From: Phaseolus vulgaris
Lineage: Eukaryota; Streptophyta; Magnoliopsida; Fabales; Fabaceae
Direction: 5' to 3'
NCBI RefSeq assembly: GCF_000499845.2
Contig: NC_023758.2
Coordinates: 37,094,108 to 37,158,107 of the forward strand
Length of the DNA: 64,000 nt
This document shows, piece after piece, positions 12,300 to 23,569 of this stretch; the stretch's first letter is position 1, and each line of letters starts with the position of its first letter. The translations under genes were made by a program, and so were the position numbers. The notes below the pieces were generated by a model. That model worked only from the letters and a program-made list of their open reading frames with translations, was not told where the DNA came from and did no database searches.

Positions 12300-14640
12300 G
12301 TGGAAGCAAGGTGTTAGTACCATATAACGTCTTTCCTAAGAGGATATTTTTAATTAAATATGCAAAACAAATATTTCTTTTAGAATATTTTTCCTAAAAA
12401 TAGAAACAAAAGCATGTGATAATAAAGAAAATATTTTTGGAATTTTTTATTTGAACTTGACAAGAATAATCTTGACCCTATTTACTTCCATTCGTAATGG
12501 AAAATTAAGGTTTACATAATTTTAAAGGATAAAGACTACTTTTCCATGTGTTTGACGTTTTTAATTAACTTTTTTTTTATATTTTTTTTATGATCATGCT
12601 AATTGGAGTATGAGAACATACAAAGACTAATATAATTGAATTTAAATTAGACAATATGTAACATATTAGTTTGACCTCATTATAATTAATGATGGTATGA
12701 ATCTGTGAGTAGAACGAGGTGTCTGGATGTCCTCCTCTTAGTACTTTGAAAAAGTATATCCAAACTAGAATTCTAATGATCAAAACATGTTGCTACTCAA
12801 TTTCGTAAATTACACATTGAGTTATTAAATCATTTTAGAATCTCAATTAGTAATATAAAACGTTTGGCTATTTCTTTTGGCAGGTGGTCCACTTGTGACT
12901 AATAATTTGTTGACTACAATTTACTTGTCAAGAACAAATTATTAATAAACACAACTAGACAATTCAATCATCAACTCTTAAAACTAATATTTTAGGGACT
13001 ATTAAAACCGGCTTTTACCCCACGAATCCTCCTACAGCTTCTGAATTAGATCAATAAAAAGTAAATAACTATAAAAATGCAACACGAACTCTACAATCAA
13101 GAATCAACTTAAGCCCAACCAAGTAACTTAAACGAACCAAACCAAAAACAAAAACACACTAAGGGAACCAAAACAAAAAACAAAAACAAAATAAGGGAAT
13201 CAAGAACACACCCGAGGCTCAGCTCCAAACTACCCAAAACTCCTCCTGATGGAAATTAAACACAATAAAATAATAATCCAACAAGAGCAATAAGCAGCGA
13301 ATAATAATTTCCTAAACTTGCAGGAATCTGTGAGGAGCAATAACAAATAATGGTAGCAGCAAAAACATATTGAAGGAAGACACAAAATTTTTAACGTGGA
13401 AAACCTTTCCAATGTGAAAAAAAAACCACGGGTACAAGTCAGTTAATCAAGTTTTACTATGATCAAAATTAGGATACAAGAGAGTCTTAAATCACAACAC
13501 ACTTCGTGCTCAATAATCAGCCAAATAGCAAGACAAGAGAGATGAAATAGAGAACAATAAACCAGAAAATTCACCAAACTGCAGCTAGTGTGTGCAGCCT
13601 ATAAGTCATTGTTCCGGCAACTTTTCAACAATCCGAATGGTAAAATTAAAGCACCACGAGTTATGAAACTGTTAACAAAATTCAGCCCGATCCAACGGTG
13701 GACAAAGCAACAGCAGTGATCCGAAAATATTCGTCCTCAAAAGAATGCTGAAAATGCTGCTTTAGTGTGAGACAAATTTCTCACTTATCAAACAACTTCG
13801 CAAAGATCCGAACGGTCAGATTGAATTACCATAAGTTGTGAACCTGATAACAAAATATCCGCTCGATCCAACAGTAAACGAAACATCGACGGCGGTCGGA
13901 AGTTGCTAGACGAAACTTTCTCTCTTCACTCTTTCTCCTTTCCTTTTCTCTCTCGGTCTCTACTGACGGGTCTCACTCTGTTCAAGAAAAAACTCTAAAG
14001 GTGATTAATATTAGACTGGGCCTCCACAAAGGAAGTGAGCCCAACCCAACACACCCCACAATCACCCTTGCAAGATTGGATTCCACCAATACAAATAGAG
14101 CTAACTCTTCCAAGCTCTCCTTAGCACCACACACACATCAATGAACAAATAGATGAAAAAATGGAGACCAACCAATGGGAGCAAGAACACATCCAAACAC
14201 CAACCAATGAAAGCAACAACCAATAGACGCACCAAGAGCAATGGAGGTAACAATGTTTTGTGCTACAAACGAAGAACAAGAGTAGCAAGCTAGGAATTTC
14301 AACACAAAAATGGGAAAATGGGGAATAACGGGCATGGAGAAACTATATCACTTAATTAGCAAGGATTAAGCCCTAACTACCACTTACCTCCATGCGACGA
14401 CCTAGTCCTAGCTTAGCCTTATTAATTAAAAGTACCTTAAAGGAAAATGGAGCGTTGGTCAAGTTTTAGCTTAGTCCACCTTAAAGTTAGGGTCGACTGG
14501 GTCCTAACTTGTCCTCTTCACATGTAGTGTCCGCAATATCCTAACTAGCCTCGGTTGTCTTCGTGCATCCTGCAAAATCTGATAAATTTCTTATTTTTGG
14601 TTTTATTTGCACTCATTTAGCCCACATAAATGTTTTTCGT
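12300..14640. repeat. Probable LTR-retroelement remnant, no coding part
   Basis: The stretch 13020-14580 is GC-richer than its neighbours and resembles a plant copia-type LTR read on the minus strand, with tttaacgtggaaaacctttc near 13390 and the accaatacaa / cccaacacacccc region near 14040-14100. An internal direct repeat at 13608-13905 is listed separately. ORFs here (for example 13230-13412 and 14138-14335) lack similarity to known proteins. Target duplications and LTR ends were not identified. Confidence 0.35.
13608..13905. repeat. Imperfect direct duplication of about 110 bp, offset about 170 bp
   Basis: The segment around 13608-13715 (ccgaatggtaaaattaaagc, then gatccaacggtgga) recurs in diverged form at about 13785-13905 (ccgaacggtcagattgaatt, then gatccaacagtaaa). 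The order of motifs is the same in both copies. It is probably an internal LTR duplication of the host repeat. Confidence 0.55.
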
Positions 14641-15060
14641 TTGTGTCTGTGTAGAGTCTGCATGGCCAATTCTAAGCTTTATGGTTATGGTAGTGTCTAG
14701 TTAGAGTTGTGTTAACTGACTTTAAAATTGTCTGTTATCTGACCGAAGCTCCATTTTGATCTTTAATTTAGTGCATTATTGTAGTTAAATATTTAATATA
14801 ATTCATGAAAAGATTCGTCCATCACACCAAAATTCAAATATGTCGTTGTTTACATATTTTTCTATAAATTACAACTACTAACAAGAGTACATTAAAGCAT
14901 TAAGAGAATAAACTAGACAACTCTCTTTACTTTAACACATTCAGGTAATGGGAAGATTCTTCTAAAAGTGCGAACTCCACGATTAGGGTAATGGAGGCAG
15001 GAGCTGCTTGCTTACCTAAAACAGGAAGAAAAGGGAGGTGATGTGCCATGCATGCCTACA

Positions 15061-18000
15061 TCAATTCCTTTCCACTATTGTTTTCAATATTTCATGATCA
15101 CCATTTCCAAAGATTCCTTTATGAGCCTTTGTTACAATGTTGCTCTTACTATTCACCACGTTACTGCTAACATGGTCACTCTTCTCGTTCGCAGACATGA
15201 CAACAACCTCAGTCGTTCTTAATTCTCTCTCCAAATCAGTTGGTGGTTTCATTTCTTTGCTTTTACCCCACAACACCATGTACAAGCCACACACAATAAG
15301 CATAGCACCAATTACACTGAACATATAAAAAAATAAATAAAAATTAGTCACACATACGAGAGAAATTAAAACGATAATATTCTGTTCAAGGTTTTCTCTC
15401 TCTCTACAAATAAGACCCATATTATAAAAGAAGAGTAAAAGAAGTATTATGATATGAATGCATAAAGTACATAAATATGATATAACCTTTTAAGTAACCC
15501 CCAATTTATAAACATAAATTTCCCATCTAATGCACTAGCCACTATACAACTAAGTCATCTTCACTGCATTTCTATTCAAGGTTTAAGACACGTTTCTTTT
15601 TATCAACAAAAAAAAAATATGTGTAAGGTGGTCTAACCCTTATACATTTTAAGCCTACCACTCAACTCTACAAACAAAAACAACGCCCCTTCACAAACAG
15701 CAAATCAAACACCTGACCAACTTAAAGCAACTCACTTGTTTTTAATCGAAAACATACATACCAGAGGATCAAAACACCAATCTGAAAAGGAAAAACAAGC
15801 CGAAGGAATTTTGGAGGTTACCCAAGACCCGACCTTCAAATGAGTCATGGAGAATATTTCTGAATAATCAATCAATTCTCCCTTAAAGATGTGCCTATTC
15901 CGATGTCTCCAAATCTCACTAACCAACACAATCCAGATAGTTCTCAAAACTAAATTAACAGATGTAGGAGCACCAGACAAATTAAACTGCAAGAAATGTG
16001 AGGCAGAAGCATGATGGTTAACCGAGTTCAACCCTAGCCAAGAATAACAAAGGTTCCAAGCTAGCCAAACAATTCTACAATAAAAAAACAAATAGCTTGT
16101 TATCTCCCCATACGCCACTCAAAGACAACATAAAATACTTTCAACCACAACCCCACATCTCGCCAAGTTGACCTTAGTAGTAATCTTATTTTCCAGAACC
16201 CTCCAAGTAGTGATACGAGCTGAGGGAAAAGCCTTAATCTTCCAAAAAGAATTATACAAACGCATAGAATCCCCTTCTTCCTTACCCCTTAAAAAACCAT
16301 ACGCAGAATTAACTGAATACTCAATGCAATCACCTTCCTTCCAAAGCTACCTATCATTCTTTTCTAGAGAGAGACTCAGATCATGCACCACCTAGAATGA
16401 CCTGGTCCTTCTCCCAATCGACAAGTCCTTTCTCCAAATAAATATCCACACCTAAACGTTATTTACCCAATCCCTGCTACGAAATAGCTTAGCATCTTTC
16501 GATGCTAACAGTGAGAAAAGCCTTGGGAATTTACTCTTAAGAACGTCATAACCCATCCAATTATCTTCCAAAAAAAACATCCTTCCTATTACCAACCTCC
16601 CACCTAAACGATCTTCAAAAGACCTTTCCCAATCCTGTAGCATCCAGACCTTCTTCAAATTTATCCACTAGAGAGAATATGTGTTTCTTAACCTTTTCTC
16701 TTTTAAACTTCTCCAACCTCCTTATTTAGACTTTAGAATTTCCTTCCAGAGCCCTCCCTTATACAGACTCTGACGCCATATCCATTTTCCTAACAAGGCC
16801 ACATTGAAAAGCCTAATATTGAGGATGCCAAGACTGTCTAGTTCCCGAGACTCGCACACCTTATCCCAAGACGCCCAGAAAATTTTCCTCCCTTCAGACC
16901 CCCAACCCCATAAAAAATGCATTTGTATAGACACTATCTTCTTCAACACAGTAGAAGGCATCTTGAACAAATATAAATAGCACAACGGTATAGTCGAAAG
17001 TACTGACTTGATCATTCAAATCCTCCTAGCCATCAAAACGAATCTACCCTTCCATTTTCTCAATCTATTATTGATTTTGCCAACAACACCATCTCAAAAC
17101 GCGCTCCTCTTATGACATCCCCCAACTGGCAATGCCAAGTAAATGAAAGGAGTTTTCGTCACCTCACAATTAAGAATAGTCGCAAAATGGAGAATAATAG
17201 TCTAATCGACCCCCACCCCTCCAATTCTACTCTTCGAGAAGTTCACCTTAAGACCAAAAGCTAGCTCAAAACAATTTAGAATAACTTTTAAGTTGTACAC
17301 ACTTTTAGTGTTGGCTTCACAAAAAAAACAAAGTGTCATCTGTGTACTGAAACATATTGACCTTAATCTTCTTACTCTCAATCTCCAGACTCCCTATCAA
17401 GTTCTTATCAACAACTTTCCTTGAAACCCCAGTTAAGCTCAGTCGTAATAAGAAACAAGAACGGTGTTAAAGAATCGTAATACCTCAAACCCTTCTTCGA
17501 AATAAACTCCTTAATTGGGCTCCCATTTACTAGAACAAACACCGAAGCGAATTCCAAACAAGATTTAATCCAGGAGATCCACTTTTCACATAATCCAAGC
17601 CTACCTAACATGTAGAAGATAAATTCCCATTGCACCGAGTCATAAGCCTTCTCGTGATCCACCTTAAAAAAGACACAACTTTTCTTCTTCACCTCCTCAA
17701 AACCTCGTTGGCCACTAGAACGCTATCCATTAAACCCCTTCCTTCAAGAAAAATTGTTTCACTAAAGTCAATGACTTTATTCATCACCTTCTTCAACCTG
17801 ATAGACAGAATCTTGAAAATAATCTAATAAAGGCACCCCGCTAGCAAAATTGGTCTGAAATGACACAACTATTGCGGATTGTCTGACTTAATTTAAGACA
17901 AGTTACCGAGAATTTTACAGAACAAGGTCTAAATATTTATTAAGTGAAAAAATGGTGAAAAGGAAATAGTGTATACCTTCCTAGGTATAGTTTCTCTTGT

Positions 18001-21000
18001 AACAACAGGGCAGCAGCAACAGCCACGAGGACAAGGCTAAGGGGATTGAACACAGATGCATATAATGGACCTCTCTTCCGCACACACCATGAAGTCACAA
18101 TATTCACAAATGCAGTTACCGCAATTGCCTGCCACAAAATTTTAGTTTCAAAATATGAAATAGAAGTAAATGATAAACTTCAATTTCATTTTGGAGTTTG
18201 TTAAAGTATGAGAAAAAAAGGCAGAAAGAGAACGCAATAGATATGACATAGTAATGTGATGAAAATTGGAAATATGAAGAAAATAAAATAAAAATGAGAT
18301 AAGAAAAATAGTGAGTATTTATACATTTAATTATGGTTATTATCTTACCGAATAGAGTGCCGCCAGAACCCTAATAGCCGAAGGCAACTTCCATTGATTC
18401 CAATTTTTCTCAACACAAAGGGCAAAGAGTGTGGCTTGTATTGCCGCCATTAAATTCATTAACGATGTACTTGAGTGGTGGCTGGGATATTCCTTACTCA
18501 GCTTAGCCTTTTGTACATAAACAGGGATGAGCATTAAAAGGTATCGAAAATCACAACCAACACATATATGATATATGCAACATGCGTACTGATATAACAG
18601 TACGTAATAAGGACACATGATATATGTAACAAGAGAAAAGTTTCTTTTATTTAACAAACATTTATAATATAATAATATTTTGAATTAAAAAATTAAACAA
18701 AACTAAATAAAATATTAATTTATTGAAGTGTGAGATGTGTGTTATTACTGTTCACATATCAGATCTCATGGAACAAGTATACTGATATTAATAGAATAAT
18801 GAGAAGAAAAGGAGCCTAGAAAATTGCTGGGTATAAAAGTTTTCTATATTTTTCTACTCTAAAAAATACAGCTTCCTGAACTGAGCATACATAAAAGAGG
18901 GACCACCAAACGCAGTTACAGAGTGACCAATAGAATGCATTAATTTGCTAGCTGTATTATAGGTGACGTGTGTCCATTTCCTCTGATATCCCTTGCAAAA
19001 GGAGTATATAATATTGAGAATTTCTTGCTTTGAAACAAGAAAACGAAACTATCAAGGACTTAGAGCTTTGATACATATGTCTGCTAGATGCTAAGAAAGA
19101 GATGGGAAGTAAACTAAGTACAACCATTTTTTTTTTCATACCATATGAAAATCCAATTCAATGTTTCTTGCGTTCATAGAAGACCGGATAAAATGTCATG
19201 TGTAAGGCAGATTAGTGGTCAAGTATAGCAGTATTGTTTTTTGAAGGGAATTTGGAGATCTTGCTAAAACATAGTCAACCATTGAATTTTGCAAGTGAAA
19301 TCATTGTCTTGTACTTAGTTTCACAATAACTTATAAGCACTAAATTTTGCATTTTACACTTTGAAGATACGAGTGAAGAATCAAGATATACGCTATTTCC
19401 GGTGATTAATCTCTTAGTTTTTGGACATAAAGCTCAATCACTTTCAATTCTTAAAAAAAAAAGTGCATTGTTGATATATATATATATATAATTGTTTATT
19501 AACAATATTTCTCGAGTTCTAAAACATACCAACATCTTTCTATTATCAAATATTTTCAACTTGACTTGTTTCCTAAAAAGAACTACGTCTCATTCTTTAA
19601 GTTTTAAGGTCTTAAAAGAATTAATCTATCGGATACATAGGATAAGTTTATTCCGAGTCTATGACCCAACAACTTTGTGTATTTGAAACTGACATGATGA
19701 ACATTTTAGCAAACTCATAATAGCAAACTCATAACTAGAAAACACGCATGTGTACATATTTTAAATTATATTTTAAAAAAAAAGTAGAAAGGACCTAGTC
19801 CACACTACAAGTCATAACTTATATTAAACAAACAAAAAAAAGGTAGAGAGGCCTAGTTCATGCTACAATGTTAGATACAAAAAATAATTAATTTTTATAT
19901 TGAATAAATTATATATTACTTTAGAGACTACAAAAATTATTGATATCTAAATTAGTTATATTATTAAGGATAGTTTCAAAATTAATATCTAATTAGCTAC
20001 TAATGTTTTAACTATTAACTATTTAGATTCTAAAGTTGGTATCTAAAACATTGGTAGCTAATTAGATACCAATACTTTTTTTAGTCTCTAAAATAGTATC
20101 TAATTTAATCAATATAACAACTAATTATTTTTTGTTTCTAAAATTTGTTTATATTTAATAGTTTTCTTGTAGTGGATGTTATTAGGAGTGTTTGTGTGGG
20201 TTTCATCGACGCTATGTAAGTGATGGAGATCAAGCTCAAGAGGACATGGAGGCCAATCAACAAGATCAAGAAGAGGTGGAGGCACAAATGGAGGACGCCC
20301 ATGGAGGTCAAAGTCCACCTCAAAGGATTACAAGAAGCATGTTCAAAGCTTTGGGAGCTAGAGGACATTTATTTTCTCTTTTTGTAATTTCTTTAGTTAG
20401 AGGTGCTTAGAGGGAAACATTAGAAACCTCTTTTGTTTTAGCATCTTTTAGGCTTTAGTTAGGAGCTTTAGGAGGGGGGGTGTATTAGTAGATAGGTGTA
20501 GGAGTAAATAAGGAGGTGCCAAAGTGAGAGAAGGGATCACACCTTCCTCATGCTTTGTTTTAGGCGCAAATTCTAGAAGCTTTTTAGGAGGGAGTTTTTG
20601 AATTTGTGTAGCTTACTTTTCAGCACCTTAGGCTATAAATAGAGGTGCTCTCTTTGTAAAATTCAGATTGGAATTAATCTAAGAAAACTCTACTCAAATT
20701 TTGAGTGACCTTTGGAGAGCTTTTGGAGCCTTCTTCTCTAGTCTTATCTTGATGGATCAATGGAGTCCTCAAGTGGCGGCATCACTCTCATCTAGGAGCA
20801 TTCCACACTTCTAGTGGCGAGATCATCCATCCTCCTTCCATCTTCATGAGCATTCTCTTCTCCTTCCTTTCTTCTTCTTCAATTGTTCATGTTGCTTTGT
20901 GTTCTTGAGTTTTTCAGTTTTGGTTTTTCTATTTTCCAGCACTTTGTTCTGTTTTGTTCTTAATTTTGTTCGGTTCATATGAATTGTTGTTTAATTTTGT

Positions 21001-23442
21001 TCGGTCATTCCAGTTTTCATTCCTTTGTTGATTCAATTTGACAATATTTGGTTCATCCAAATGAGTTTGGATTTGGTACTAGTTTTTGGTGAGTTCTTGT
21101 CTTAGAACAATGATCCAACTCTAAGAAAAGTGCCTCTATATTTTCCAGCTCAAGGTGATTCCTAAAAATGTCAAGAATCTTGTTCTATGTGGCTATTGGA
21201 ATCACATCAGTAAGGCTTATTACTAAAGATACGAGGTTTTCCCTAAATTTCTCTAAAACCAAATCCCTAGTTCGAGAAACCCAAAATCGCACCTCCAAAT
21301 CTTCTTCAGTTGTTCCTTCTTCGATTCCTTCCTTCCACCATTTCTTCGTTCTCCCATTTCTTCCTTATTGTGGTTAGTGTAGTAGGGAGAGGTGAGAAAG
21401 TGAGAAATCCAAATCGATTTGAGTGTTTGAAATCAGGTTTTGTCTTGGTTGAGCGAATCGGGTTTCAAATCCATTACCATGGATAGGAGGCCAAACAGGT
21501 TGGGGTTATGGTGGATGTTATTTTGGAGTCGAAGGTGTATCATTATTTCAAAGGTGAGTTCATTATTCATTTTGTAGTTCATTCTTGGTTGCTAAGATTG
21601 GATTGTGTTTTTAATATTTGTCTGTATTTGGATTTAGTTGGTGCAGAGATGTGTAAAGATTTTCTGACTAGGAGCTAAAACTGAATTAAAATTAACATTA
21701 CCATAAATCGTGACTACGATAAGACAGTAGGGTGGTATCTACCTTTTATCTAGGGATGAACCCTCTTTAGTAGCATTCCCATTAAAGAGAGTTGAACCCT
21801 TTGTATTAGCATCTTCATTAACAAGGATTAAGCCCTCTCTATCAGTGTTTTCATTAGTGAGGACTCAACTCCCTTTAGTGATGACTAAGTCCACTACATT
21901 AGCGTCATTTCTATCATGTCAACACAATTATCTTAACTTCCATATATATAACATCCATTTTTTTCCTACACAATGCCAACACAAATACATATTTAGTATA
22001 CATATTTAGTGTCAAATTTTTAAAATTATAGACTATTTTTAACCGACTCTAAAGTGAGATTTTCTTGTAGTTGAATACCACTCATGTTTACCCAAATGCT
22101 TTTAAACAGAGACAATCTGGCTACAAAGACTAGTAGACGACCTTTAGATTTTAATAATACACTAGATCATCTAACAAAACAATTCAATTGATCTTCATAA
22201 AAACATTAGAAACCAAAAAAAAATTATGGGTATAGAAGTTTTTTATATTCTGCTGCTTTGAAATCTGTGCTCCTGAATATATACATAAATTATAGAATTA
22301 CGTAGTGACCAATAGAATGCATTACAACTGTAAAATAAAAAGGATTGAATAGCAGAAAAGAAAGCTTCAAAAGATTTGGTAGTTGTATTATAGGTGATCA
22401 CCCTGTCAATTTCCTCTACTATAGATATAAAAGCAGAAGAACACATATGATAGATGTAACATGTGCACAAATATAAAAGCAAAAGGAAACTTATACCTGA
22501 ATGATGAGCCATACTGAAAAACTGAAGCAACATCCAATACCACTTAGAACACCTATCCACTGTCTTCCATCTGATGCTCCTATTCGACTATTCTCCTTTT
22601 TATGCATAACATTCATGTGAATATTCTTCCAAATATTTATTTCTACCCCTTTCAAGAATGACAGCACCATTGAACCACTAACTCCAATTATCGTTCCCAT
22701 CACCTTAGCTTTCCCTGCTGCGCTTTGCAAATTTAACTTTTCGTAGCTACAAAAATATCACAGTTACTGCAATACTTCTAGAATCTCTCTTCCACAAAAT
22801 GTAAAATAGCACATGAGCGTGAAAAGTGGTGAGTGGTGACTACGTACCCGAAAAGGAAGGAGAGGATGAAAGTGACCACAGGAATCATATTGAAAATAGC
22901 GTTAGCATATGTTGCAGATACGAACGCCACCGCGGTGAAAAAAAGATTTTGGAATAAACTCCCTCTGTTTGTTTGTATTATCGATAAACATGTATTACTT
23001 TTCTAATGACTTCAAGTTATTGTACAAATTAATTTAATAAGAAGGGCAAAGAGGTGAAGACTGAAAAGTTTACATCAACCATACCCAAATAATCCGCAAA
23101 AAAATGTCATCACCAGCACCCTCCATGTCAACTTTGGCCTGTTCTTTCTGTATTGATTATCAAAATAGAAAAAGAAAAACAATTATTTGATTTTTTCCAT
23201 TGTGTAAAAACACTAGGAAATAAAATAAGCTAGGGTGTGTGAATTCACCTTTCGAAAATAAGAGCAAGCAAAAATGTGAAAGCAGCTCCCAAAATGTGAC
23301 GGTAGGCACTATATACACTAATGCTCATTCCATCACTTATGGCAAGTTTGGCAATCAGAGTGTTTCCGGTATATGCAACCTGCACCAGCACCATCAGCAA
23401 GGGAGGCTTCAACTCTTGCACCACTTTCACTATACGATTCAT
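15061..23442 (-). CDS. WAT1-related / nodulin MtN21-like (EamA, UMAMIT) transporter, gene B, introns expanded by transposons
   Basis: Seven exons read on the minus strand: 23442-23249, 23147-23085, 22964-22848, 22746-22497, 18507-18349, 18128-17977 and 15316-15061. They join in frame to 396 residues with no stop or frameshift. Exon lengths 194, 63, 117, 250, 159 and 152 equal those of gene A. Landmarks are LAISDGMSISV, FNMIPVVTFI, KEYPSHHSSTSLM, WCVRKRGPLYASVFNPL and VIGAMLIVCGLYMVLWGKSK. The last exon is longer than in A or C and encodes a polar tail of about 60 residues. Intron 4 is about 4.0 kb (under 100 bp in A and C) and carries a duplicated intron block; intron 6 is about 2.7 kb and carries a LINE. 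Alternatively, exons 1-4 and 5-7 could be halves of two tandem paralogues. The perfect phase and open exons favour one gene. Confidence 0.7.
15582..17906 (-). mobile_element. 5'-truncated L1-type LINE in intron 6 of gene B, with target-site duplications
   Basis: Minus-strand translation gives degenerate reverse transcriptase (KVMNKVIDFSETIFLEGRGL, FKVDHEKAYDSVQWEF, then IPLCYLYLFKMPS and FLWGWGSEGRKIFWASWDKV). The C-terminal region follows, ending EIWRHRNRHIFKGEL near 15890. The 3' end carries a short A-rich tail (ttgataaaaag, read on the minus strand). Flanking 15-bp repeats tttaagacacgtttc (15582-15596) and tttaagacaagttac (17892-17906) differ at two positions and are good target-site duplications, so the body is 15597-17891. 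The sequence starts within the RT domain, as expected of 5' truncation. Several stops and frameshifts make it dead. It lies in the same orientation as the host gene. Confidence 0.85.
18823..18995. repeat. Duplicated intron-4 block, copy 1
   Basis: This block is a direct, diverged copy of 22226-22416. Shared landmarks in the same order are gggtata.aagtttt, gagtgaccaatagaatgcat (near 18920), gtattataggtga (18954) and atttcctct (18975). Copy 2 carries an extra insertion of about 50 bp. The pair flanks the transposon-filled middle of the intron. Confidence 0.75.
19870..20175. mobile_element. MITE-like element with inverted-repeat halves (copy 2), CACTA-type right end
   Basis: It is related to the element at 730-1095. 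The left half contains taattagctactaatgtttt near 19990-20010, and the right half contains its near reverse complement, aaaacattggtagctaatta (20045-20065). The right end ttttcttgtagtg (20163-20175) is the reverse complement of the common plant CACTA terminus cactacaagaaaa. The left terminus is less clear. No coding sequence. Confidence 0.6.
20180..21160 (+). mobile_element. Ty3-gypsy-like 3' end and LTR fragment
   Basis: The ORF at 20192-20410 is Gln/Glu-rich and ends in RITRSMFKALGARGHLFS. This resembles the extreme C-terminus of plant gypsy polyproteins, where an (I/M)TR(S/A) motif is common. It is followed by an LTR-like region from about 20480 with a TATA box (TATAAAT, 20634-20640) and a pyrimidine-rich U5-like tail up to about 21160. 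No matching 5' LTR, integrase or reverse transcriptase is present. It is antisense to gene B. The assignment is from motif resemblance only. Confidence 0.5.
21170..21760. other. Intronic stretch of unknown origin
   Basis: This is a moderately GC-balanced, CT-rich stretch with a short ORF (21168-21377) of no recognisable family. The pattern ccttcttcgattccttcctt followed by a possible GT donor near 21553 could be a captured 5' leader of another gene or transposon-internal DNA. There is no diagnostic motif. Confidence 0.3.
21765..21905. repeat. Degenerate 36-bp minisatellite (locus 2)
   Basis: About four units share the pattern attagcatcttcattaacaa followed by a variant of ggactcaaccctctcta. 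The reverse complement of the array at 7451-7640 has the same core and period. The array lies in intron 4 of gene B. Confidence 0.6.
22226..22416. repeat. Duplicated intron-4 block, copy 2
   Basis: This is a direct repeat of 18823-18995. It starts about 80 bp into intron 4 after exon 4 (reading the minus strand). It keeps gtagtgaccaatagaatgca and gtattataggtga in order but has about 50 extra bases between them. Confidence 0.75.
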
Positions 23443-23569
23443 TGTTCTTGGTTGTTTTTTTTTTTTAACTTGGCTGTTTGATGAAGGAAACAGCAAAGGG
23501 AAAAGATAGGGAAATGTTTGTGGAGATTCTATATCTATATCAACAAAGGCTTATATTTTTTATTCATAG

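Larger units (their letters stand above)
18508..22496 (-). other. Expanded intron 4 of gene B
   Basis: The intron begins with a GT donor (gtataag, read from 22496) and ends with an AG acceptor at 18508. It contains, from left to right, a copy of a duplicated intron block (18823-18995), AT-rich DNA with (TA)n near 19476, a MITE (19870-20175), a Ty3-gypsy 3' end with LTR (about 20180-21160), a stretch of unknown origin (21170-21760), a minisatellite (21765-21905), a CACTA-like terminus (ttttcttgtagt near 22062) and the second intron block (22226-22416). Confidence 0.65.

Noticed and set aside
15732..16118. 128-codon minus ORF that could be taken as a small gene
   Set aside because: Its sequence (EIWRHRNRHIFKGEL) is the C-terminal part of a LINE lying between target duplications.
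15061..23442. Treating gene B as two pseudogene halves
   Set aside because: All exon borders, phases and frames join without defect. Kept as an alternative because of the duplicated intron block.
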